Assembly (NCBI GenBank): GCA_902494585.1
Contig: CABUUD010000028.1
Span: 1 to 18,554 of the forward strand
DNA: 18,554 bases
DNA from: an uncultured Collinsella sp.
GTDB lineage: Bacteria; Actinomycetota; Coriobacteriia; Coriobacteriales; Coriobacteriaceae
Reading direction: 5' to 3'
A program made the translations under genes and the position numbers. The notes beneath the pieces were generated by a model. The model saw only the letters and a program-made list of their open reading frames with translations. It had not been told where the DNA came from and searched no databases. Below are positions 13,404 through 18,554 of the stretch, piece by piece. Position 1 is the first letter of the stretch. The number at the start of each line of letters is the position of its first letter.

Positions 13404-14747
13404 CTACTCGGCGAAAGCCTCCTGCTTGGCGATTGCCTTCTCGGAAATCTTCATAAAGGGCAGGTAGACGGCCATGCCAATGACAATCTCGATAGCCTGC
13501 CACACGCCGGCGCGCCAGTCAAAGCCCGTAGCGAGCAGGGCATTGATGACGGGAGGCATGGTCCAGGGCACCTGGGCGATGCAGGGGCTGATGATGCCTG
13601 CGCAGGTAAGGCCATAGGTGATGCCGATGAACAGATCGGGAAGAAGAACGAACGGGATCATGAGCGGCAGGTTGTACACGATGGGGTAACCGTAGATAAC
13701 CGGCTCGTTGATGTTGAACAGACCAGGCAGGATAGCCATCTTGGAAACGGTCTCGGAAGCCTTGTTCTTGGAGAACAGGAGCGTGTCGAGCAGGAGCATG
13801 AGGGTGCAGCCCGAGCCGCCGATGAGGGCGAAGCTGTTAACGATCTGCATGTTCATGTAGTGATCGGGCTGGATGGTGCCACCGGCGGCAAAGGTAGCCA
13901 TGTTGTCGACGATGAGCATGGTCAGGATCGGCTCGACGGTAGCGCCAGAGATGGTGGACTGGTGAATACCGACGCAGAACAGCAGGTTAGCAAGGGTGTA
14001 GATGAGGATAACAGCCCACGGACCGGCGTTCATGATGCTCTTGAGCGGGTTGGAGATGCACGTGGAGATGATGGTGCACAGATCGGTGCCGGCGCACACG
14101 GCGAGCAGGGCTGCGGCAAGAGCGAAGACCGCGAGGTTAAGCAGCATCGGAATCATGACGTTGAAGGAGTTGGAGACCGCGGGAGGCACGCCCTCGCCCA
14201 GCTTAACCTTGAGCTTCTCGACGCCAGAAATCTTGATGAAGAGCGAGACGGAAAGCAGGGCGATGATAATAGCCGAGAACAGACCGTTGGTGCCGGTGTT
14301 GGCAGTCGAAAGGGCGCCCGTGACCTCGGCGGAGGTGATCTTGTCGGTGAGCAGTGGGCTCGTGGCGGCAAGCGAGGCGGTGATCTGCTGCGGCATCATG
14401 ATGACGAAGGCAGAGATGGCGACGACCACGCAAGCGAGCGGGTTATCGAAACGCTTGTTCTTGGCGAGGCTGTAGCCAATCAATCCGGCCAAGATAATGG
14501 CAGAGACGTTGAGGGTGCCCAGCGTAATTGCCGAGCCCCACGTCTGAAGGTTGGCAAGGCCCGCCGCATCGAGCGGGAACAGAGGGAACACGACGTTGTT
14601 AATAAGAACCGCGATACCCGCAAGGATATAGAGCGGCGTGATGGTCGCGAAGGCGTCACGCAGGGAACGCAGGTGAACCTGGTTTCCCACCTTCGCAGAG
14701 ACCTCGGCAAACTTGTCGAGGAAGCTCTTTCCGTTGTCACTGGCCAT
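13404..14747 (-). CDS. PTS lactose/cellobiose-family IIC permease
   Basis: Protein of 447 aa, the usual length of a ChbC/CelB-like permease with about ten membrane helices. The sugar-binding signature FNINEPVIYGYPIVYN lies at about 344-359, with E348. CVGIHQSTI (258-266) and GGSGCTLML (310-318) are also family-typical. It moves a beta-linked disaccharide across the membrane, and the sugar is phosphorylated by IIB on the way. ATG at 14747 has AGGAG. It lies between the GH1 gene and IIB; 120 and 160 bases separate it from its neighbours, unusually wide for this otherwise tight operon. The exact sugar (cellobiose, gentiobiose, chitobiose or another) cannot be read from the sequence. Confidence 0.94.
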   Translation of the reverse strand: MASDNGKSFLDKFAEVSAKVGNQVHLRSLRDAFATITPLYILAGIAVLINNVVFPLFPLDAAGLANLQTWGSAITLGTLNVSAIILAGLIGYSLAKNKRFDNPLACVVVAISAFVIMMPQQITASLAATSPLLTDKITSAEVTGALSTANTGTNGLFSAIIIALLSVSLFIKISGVEKLKVKLGEGVPPAVSNSFNVMIPMLLNLAVFALAAALLAVCAGTDLCTIISTCISNPLKSIMNAGPWAVILIYTLANLLFCVGIHQSTISGATVEPILTMLIVDNMATFAAGGTIQPDHYMNMQIVNSFALIGGSGCTLMLLLDTLLFSKNKASETVSKMAILPGLFNINEPVIYGYPIVYNLPLMIPFVLLPDLFIGITYGLTCAGIISPCIAQVPWTMPPVINALLATGFDWRAGVWQAIEIVIGMAVYLPFMKISEKAIAKQEAFAE

Positions 14748-14829
14748 GATTGCTCCTAACTTTCAAATCCGGCCTTTTCCTATGCGCACGGTGGTCTGTC
14801 GCCCTCTGCCACCAGATGTGCCATGTGTT

Positions 14830-14862
14830 GCGCGCGGCGGCGCGCGGTCTGGGCGTTCGCCC
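14830..14862 (-). other. Paired GC hairpins after the GH1 stop codon
   Basis: GCGCGC-GGCG-GCGCGC (14830-14845) and GGGCG-TT-CGCCC (14851-14862) lie just after the GH1 stop on the minus strand. No T-run follows. They may protect the GH1 message end or reduce read-through into IIC. Confidence 0.45.
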
Positions 14863-14867
14863 GGTCG

Positions 14868-16268
14868 CTAATCAACCACGTGGGTCGTGGCGACCTGTTT
14901 GAGCCAGGCCGCCGACTTCTTAAGGCGGCGCTTGTAGCCGTCCATGAGATCGACCTCGACAAAGCCGTAACGATTCTTAAAGGCATTGGCCCAAGACCAG
15001 TTATCGATGACGGCCCAGTAGTGATAGCCCCGGCACTTGGCGCCCTCGTCGATGGCCTTGGCCACCCACTCCAGGTGCTGACGTACAAAGTCGACGCGGT
15101 AGTCATCCTGGATGGTTCCTTCGGCGTCACGGTTCTTGTATTCGTCCATGATGCCGATGCCGTTCTCGGAAACGAACCACTCAAGATCGGGGTAGTTCTT
15201 AGCGCAGTCCATGCCAAAGTCGTAGAGGCCCTGCGGGTAGATCTCCCAGCCGCGGCTCTCGTTCATAACGGCGTCGGGCCATACGTACTCGTCGGCAAAG
15301 TGCGGCAGGCCGTACTGGTCGACCTTGCTCGCCGGCGCCTGAACACGCGTGGGGTGGTAGTAGTTGCAGCCGAGCCAGTCGACAACACCCTGCTTAAGGA
15401 TCTCTTGGTCGCCGGCGCGGAACGGGAGCTTAACGCCGCCCTCGGCCAGGCTGTCGAGCACGTCGGCAGGAAGCTCGCCCTTGGTGATGAGGTCGAGCCA
15501 CCAGCGGTTGTTGATGCCGCTGGTCATGCGCACGGCCTCGAGGTCCGCCTCGCTGGGGTTCTCCTTGGTGTAGACCGGGGTAAAGCAGTTGATCATGCCG
15601 ATCTTGGCATCGGCGCGAATAGCGCCCTCGTCATAGGCGCGACGATAGTTGGCCACGGCCAGCGCGTGCGCCAGCGAGATGTGATACTGCACGGTGCGGG
15701 CGCGGTTGAAGTCGTGGAGCTGCGGGAACCACACGCCCTCCTGATAGCGCTGCTCGGGCTCGACGATGGGCTCGTTAAAGGTGAACCAGTACTTAATCTC
15801 CTGGCCAAACTCGTGGAAGGCGACGTCGGCGTAATGTGCGTAAGCCTCGACAACCTCACGGCTCTCCCAGCCGCCACGGTTAAAGAGGTAGGTGGGCATG
15901 TCAAAGTGGTACAAGTTGACAAACGGCTCCAAGCCGGCTTCGCGAGAGGCGCGGAACAACTCGTGATACCACGCGGCACCTTCCTCGTTGAGGTTGCCGT
16001 CGGCATCGAGCAGACGGCTCCACTGGATGGAAGTGCGATAGGTATCCAGACCCAAGTCCTTCAAAATGCGAAGGTCTTCCTGGTACTTGGCCATAAAGTC
16101 ATTGCCGGCGTAAGAGCCAACGCGGTTGTAGAACGAACCCAGATCCTGGATGGACCAGGTGTCCCACAGGTTCTCGAGCTTGCCGCCCTGGTTCCACTGA
16201 CCCTCAGTCTGCGGGCCGGACATAGCAGCGCCAAAGAAGAAGTCGTTGGGCAGCTGATACTGTGCCAT
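14868..16268 (-). CDS. GH1 phospho-beta-glycosidase (6-phospho-beta-glucosidase type)
   Basis: Protein of 466 aa, the normal GH1 length. The acid/base residue is E166 (FTFNEP) and the nucleophile E368 (FVSENG). In PTS-linked enzymes a loop near the C-terminus holds the sugar phosphate; here it reads NWSWANAFKNRYG (423-435). S425 and Y434 align with Ser428 and Tyr437 of lactococcal 6-phospho-beta-galactosidase. The position of its Lys435 is N432, with K431 one residue earlier. It should cleave the phosphorylated disaccharide delivered by the PTS encoded downstream. Start: ATG at 16268 with GAGGA five bases upstream; the preceding in-frame TTG is less likely. It is the first gene of the operon and diverges from the GntR gene. 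Glucosidase versus galactosidase specificity is undecided. Confidence 0.93.
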   Translation of the reverse strand: MAQYQLPNDFFFGAAMSGPQTEGQWNQGGKLENLWDTWSIQDLGSFYNRVGSYAGNDFMAKYQEDLRILKDLGLDTYRTSIQWSRLLDADGNLNEEGAAWYHELFRASREAGLEPFVNLYHFDMPTYLFNRGGWESREVVEAYAHYADVAFHEFGQEIKYWFTFNEPIVEPEQRYQEGVWFPQLHDFNRARTVQYHISLAHALAVANYRRAYDEGAIRADAKIGMINCFTPVYTKENPSEADLEAVRMTSGINNRWWLDLITKGELPADVLDSLAEGGVKLPFRAGDQEILKQGVVDWLGCNYYHPTRVQAPASKVDQYGLPHFADEYVWPDAVMNESRGWEIYPQGLYDFGMDCAKNYPDLEWFVSENGIGIMDEYKNRDAEGTIQDDYRVDFVRQHLEWVAKAIDEGAKCRGYHYWAVIDNWSWANAFKNRYGFVEVDLMDGYKRRLKKSAAWLKQVATTHVVD

Positions 16269-16307
16269 CAAAGTCCTCGCTTTCGTGTTCTAGAGCTTCC
16301 GGTTGGA

Positions 16308-16387
16308 GACGGGTTTGCTTTGGCAGGTTATCCGGCGCGGGCGCGCACCGGCCATACCGATATCCAACCCGCCAAAACAAAACCGTC
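16308..16387. repeat. Long inverted repeat of the GGTTTG-TTTTGGC family in the operon leader
   Basis: Arms 16308-16329 and 16366-16387 are inverted copies of a 22-base unit with three differences (core TTTGGC[A/G]GGTT). The 36-base interior is G+C-rich and can fold further (CCGGCGCG / CGCACCGG). It sits in the presumed 160-base leader of the GH1-PTS operon and upstream of the GntR promoter. A third copy of the unit is at 12430-12451. No T-run follows on the minus strand. Confidence 0.7.
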
Positions 16388-16435
16388 CCCAAACGGTCGA
16401 TCCTGTTGTGCGGAAGGATTCCGTTCGTTGCTTAA

Positions 16436-16463
16436 ACTATAGCGCTCTAATTTTAAAAGTAAA
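16436..16463 (-). promoter_or_regulatory. Promoter of the GH1-PTS operon
   Basis: On the minus strand, TTTACT (or CTTTAC) is followed after 16 (17) bases by TATAGT. Transcription would begin near 16429, leaving a ~160-base leader. A TTACTTTT box overlaps the -35 element, consistent with repression by the divergent GntR regulator. Confidence 0.6.
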
Positions 16464-16542
16464 GCGTCTTTTTCTTTTTTCTTTCTCGAACTTCTTAGAT
16501 AAAAGTAATATGGATGCCCTGTTGAGGGTTATACTTACTTTT
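16455..16542. promoter_or_regulatory. Three AAAAGTAA boxes, candidate GntR operators
   Basis: AAAAGTAA occurs at 16455-16462 and 16501-16508, and its reverse complement TTACTTTT at 16535-16542. The first overlaps the -35 box of the GH1 promoter and the last lies between the -35 and -10 boxes of the gntR promoter. The surrounding bases are A+T-rich, in sharp contrast to the rest of the window. HutC-type regulators bind paired half-sites in such spacers; the exact operator is inferred. Confidence 0.5.
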
Positions 16543-16550
16543 TGTATTCA
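16522..16550 (+). promoter_or_regulatory. Promoter of the gntR gene
   Basis: TTGAGG and TATTCA are separated by exactly 17 bases. Transcription would start near 16557, just before the AAAGGAGG ribosome binding site at 16561-16568. The TTACTTTT box in the spacer suggests autoregulation. Confidence 0.6.
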
Positions 16551-16572
16551 TATATGTCGGAAAGGAGGTTCC

Positions 16573-17292
16573 ATGATTCCCAAATACGAGGCGATAGCTG
16601 CAGATATTCGTCGAAGTATCGAGGATGGCGCTCTTAAACCGGGCGACAAGCTTCCCACCGTCGTTGAGTTCTGTGAGCTCTATAGCGTTTCCAAAATCAC
16701 TGTCAAACGAGCTATCGAGCAAATCACCGAGGAAGGTCTAATTACCAGCCGTCGTGGATCGGGTACCTACGTTAAGGACACGGCGGGGCTTCCCGGCCAG
16801 GCGTTTTTCCAGGGCAAAAACGACCGTGCCCAGGGTTTTTCGTATGAGCACCGCGGGGAGAAGGTGACCTCGGTGGTCTATGATTTCTCGATTGTTAATC
16901 CACCAGCGGACATCGCAGCCCAGCTGGGAATTGCCGAGGATGACTTTGCCTATCACATCGTGCGCGTGCGTCAGGCCGATGAGAAGCCCATCGTTATCGA
17001 GTACACCTACATGCCGCTCGAGCTGATTCCGGGCCTTAAAAAGAAGGACCTGTACGGATCGGTCTACCATTTCATCCGCGAGCAATGCGGGCTGAAAATT
17101 TCGAGCTTCCACCGTACCATTCGCGCCGTGGCAGCAACCAAGGAAGAAGCTGAGCGCCTGGACACCAAACCTGGCTCTCCCCTGCTCGAGCTCAAGCAGA
17201 TTGGCTTTTTGGACAGCGGCGCCGCCTTTGAGTATTCGGTCTCGCGCAACGTTGGCGACCGCTTTGAGTTGCACAACGTAACATTGGCATAG
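16573..17292 (+). CDS. GntR-family (HutC subfamily) transcriptional regulator with UTRA domain
   Basis: Protein of 239 aa. Residues 1-68 form the winged helix (KYEAIAADIRRSIEDGALKPGDKLPT...SKITVKRAIEQ...GLITSRRGSGTYV). About 90-235 form a UTRA ligand-binding domain ending in FEYSVSRNVGDRFELHNV. UTRA regulators often bind a sugar phosphate; here the 6-phospho-disaccharide or its product is the likely signal. The ATG at 16573 has AAAGGAGG five bases upstream; the longer reading frame from 16303 runs through the promoter and repeat and is not coding. It diverges from the GH1-PTS operon, which it probably controls, and is followed after 74 bases by manA on the same strand with no terminator between them. 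Confidence 0.95.
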   Translation: MIPKYEAIAADIRRSIEDGALKPGDKLPTVVEFCELYSVSKITVKRAIEQITEEGLITSRRGSGTYVKDTAGLPGQAFFQGKNDRAQGFSYEHRGEKVTSVVYDFSIVNPPADIAAQLGIAEDDFAYHIVRVRQADEKPIVIEYTYMPLELIPGLKKKDLYGSVYHFIREQCGLKISSFHRTIRAVAATKEEAERLDTKPGSPLLELKQIGFLDSGAAFEYSVSRNVGDRFELHNVTLA

Positions 17293-17366
17293 GTTTTTGT
17301 AGTCATACAGGCGCTCGTTTTGAACAGTTTTACGCGGCGCCCACGCAGCACAATGGGGGTATGAAC

Positions 17367-18299
17367 ATGTCCGATTTGATTAAACTGACGCCGATCTTCC
17401 ACGAGAAAATCTGGGGCGGCCGTCAACTCGAAACCGTATTTGGCTACGACATTCCCGAGGGTCCCATCGGTGAGTGCTGGGCCATCTCGGCCCATCCCAA
17501 CGGTGACTGCCAGATTGCGGAGGGCCCGTATGCCGGCCACACGCTTTCATGGCTGTGGGCCGAGCACCGCGAGCTCTTTGGCAATTGCGAGGGCAAGGAG
17601 TTCCCGCTGCTCATTAAGATTCTGGATGCCAAGGACGACCTTTCGATCCAGATTCATCCCAACGACGAGTACGCCGCCGAGCACGAGAACGGCAGCCTGG
17701 GCAAAACCGAGTGCTGGTATGTACTGGACTGCGAGCCCGGTGCCACGATCATCGTCGGCCAGCGCACCAAGGACCGCGTCGAGGCCGCACAGATGATCGA
17801 GGAAGGCCGTTGGGACGACATGCTCAACGTGCTGCCGATCCACAAGGGCGACTTTTTCCAGATTGATTCCGGTACCGTGCACGCCATCAAGACCGGCACG
17901 CTCATTTTGGAGACGCAGCAGTCGAGCGACGTGACGTATCGCCTGTACGACTACGACCGCCCCGGCACCGACGGCAAGCTGCGCCCGCTGCACATTGAGC
18001 AGAGCCTGGATTGCATCAACTTTAACGCGCAGGCACCGACCGACGGTACCGTAACCACGCCCGAGGTAGATGGCGTAACCGAGCTCGAGTCCAACCCCTG
18101 CTACACCGTCGACCGCGTGCGCGTCGACGGCAGCAAGACCCTCGACCAGCGCTGGCCCTTCATGTGTCTGTCGGTCATCGACGGCGAAGGCACCGTCTGC
18201 GGCGACCCCGTCCACAAGGGAAGCCACCTGCTGGCCCCGAGCACCGTCAGCTCCATCGACCTCGAAGGCAAGATGGAACTGATCATCAGCCACCTCTAG
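17367..18299 (+). CDS. manA: Mannose-6-phosphate isomerase, class I type
   Basis: Protein of 310 aa, the size of short Firmicutes-type ManA. Zinc ligands are visible as Q95 and H97 (SIQIHPND), E115 (TECWYVL) and H172 (GTVHAI). R192 in YRLYDYDRPG is the likely catalytic arginine. The N-terminal KLTPIFHEKIWGG is characteristic. It interconverts mannose-6-phosphate and fructose-6-phosphate in the cytoplasm. Start: ATG at 17367 has GGGGG seven bases upstream, whereas the in-frame ATG at 17361 is only one base from it. It lies downstream of gntR, probably in the same transcript, which links mannose use to the adjacent beta-glycoside operon. A strong hairpin follows the stop. Confidence 0.94.
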   Translation: MSDLIKLTPIFHEKIWGGRQLETVFGYDIPEGPIGECWAISAHPNGDCQIAEGPYAGHTLSWLWAEHRELFGNCEGKEFPLLIKILDAKDDLSIQIHPNDEYAAEHENGSLGKTECWYVLDCEPGATIIVGQRTKDRVEAAQMIEEGRWDDMLNVLPIHKGDFFQIDSGTVHAIKTGTLILETQQSSDVTYRLYDYDRPGTDGKLRPLHIEQSLDCINFNAQAPTDGTVTTPEVDGVTELESNPCYTVDRVRVDGSKTLDQRWPFMCLSVIDGEGTVCGDPVHKGSHLLAPSTVSSIDLEGKMELIISHL

Positions 18300-18324
18300 G
18301 TCGCAACAACAACCAAAACGCAAC

Positions 18325-18360
18325 AAGGGGCTCCCCCGTCCACCAACGGAGGAGCCCCTT
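18325..18360 (+). terminator. Probable terminator after manA
   Basis: AAGGGGCTCC and GGAGCCCCTT (10 bp, perfect) enclose a second small stem CCGT/ACGG. The downstream tail is TTATCCATATATAT, A+T-rich but without a long T-run, so it may be only partly efficient. It lies 26 bases after the stop codon. Confidence 0.75.
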
Positions 18361-18458
18361 ATCCATATATATCAGCCCACCCGGCTCTCCAGATCAAAAA
18401 AGCGGACGAGCAGAGCGACGTTCGCAAGCAACGTTATCTAAGGACCTGGGCGGGCGTA

Positions 18459-18554
18459 TGGGGCAACATCGATCGCGAGTTCCGCACGCAAAGGAGAGCA
18501 CTTAATGTGCTCTCCGTCTTGCGCAGGACTGCCCGAGCAGGCGATGTTGCCCCA
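18459..18554. other. Fold-back element at the right edge, structured RNA or MITE-like
   Basis: TGGGGCAACATCG (18459-18471) and CGATGTTGCCCCA (18542-18554) are exact 13-bp inverted repeats, the second ending on the last base of the window. Inside lies a perfect apical hairpin GGAGAGCAC-TTAAT-GTGCTCTCC (18492-18514), flanked by CGCAA/TTGCG. On the right side is a small hairpin CTGC-CCGA-GCAG (about 18526-18537). No open reading frame explains it. The layout of closing stem, bubble and apical stem suits a structured RNA; short terminal repeats also suit a miniature mobile element. It is cut by the window, so neither can be decided. Confidence 0.5.

Noticed and set aside
14823..16442. 539-residue plus-strand frame opposite the GH1 gene
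   Set aside because: Antisense shadow; the GH1 frame has both catalytic glutamates and the correct length.
16303..16572. N-terminal extension of the GntR frame by 90 residues
   Set aside because: It translates the inverted repeat and both promoters; the ATG at 16573 has an ideal ribosome binding site and starts exactly at the winged-helix domain.
18361..18554. tRNA, SRP RNA, tmRNA or RNase P gene in the right-end spacer
   Set aside because: None of the conserved motifs of these RNAs could be found on either strand; only generic fold-back pairing is present.
1..18554. CRISPR array, defence island, prophage or integrated element
   Set aside because: No regularly spaced repeats, cas, restriction, toxin-antitoxin, integrase or transposase genes; gene content and composition are uniform and chromosomal.

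Overview
The window looks like a chromosomal segment of a gut Coriobacteriia bacterium, most likely Collinsella or a close relative. This is inferred from the high G+C content, strong AAAGGAGG-type ribosome binding sites, the mix of protein families (Lac-family PTS, Mn-dependent pyrophosphatase, Corynebacterium-type aspartate aminotransferase, zinc-ribbon membrane protein) and short intergenic GGGACGTTCC/GGGACAGG repeats. There are no rRNA or tRNA genes, CRISPR arrays, transposases or phage genes. Most of the window reads as ordinary housekeeping and carbohydrate-use chromosome.

Layout. (1) 104-1087, plus strand: zinc-ribbon/one-helix membrane protein, ending at a repeat and a two-way terminator shared with the next block. 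(2) 6358 down to 1229, minus strand: a compact tatA-tatC-hypA-hypB-topA cluster. It couples the twin-arginine translocase, nickel insertion into [NiFe] hydrogenase and a type IA topoisomerase with four zinc ribbons and a Lys/Ala tail. (3) 8197 down to 6512, minus: class Ic aspartate aminotransferase followed by a STAS anti-anti-sigma protein; a small unknown gene (8347-8601, plus) diverges from it. (4) 10046-8688, minus: nhaA, facing the small gene across a two-way terminator and preceded by a leader with its own intrinsic-terminator hairpin. (5) 11237-10314, minus: ppaC, with a strong terminator. (6) 12357-11404, minus: ROK glucokinase. (7) 16268 down to 12599, minus: beta-glucoside/cellobiose-type operon (GH1 phospho-glycosidase, then PTS IIC, IIB and IIA) closed by an 11-bp-stem terminator. 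(8) 16573-18299, plus: GntR/UTRA regulator and mannose-6-phosphate isomerase, diverging from the PTS operon. (9) 18300-18554: terminator, then a fold-back element cut by the window end.

Blocks 6-8 appear to form one carbohydrate module. The PTS would import and phosphorylate a beta-linked disaccharide, the GH1 enzyme would split it, the ROK kinase would phosphorylate the released glucose, and ManA could feed a mannose-6-phosphate product into glycolysis. The GntR regulator probably acts at AAAAGTAA boxes that overlap both divergent promoters.

The least explained signals are non-coding: the terminator hairpin in the nhaA leader, the fold-back element at the right edge, the two families of dispersed intergenic inverted repeats, and the hairpins inside the PTS operon. 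I did not find a clear new multi-gene system.
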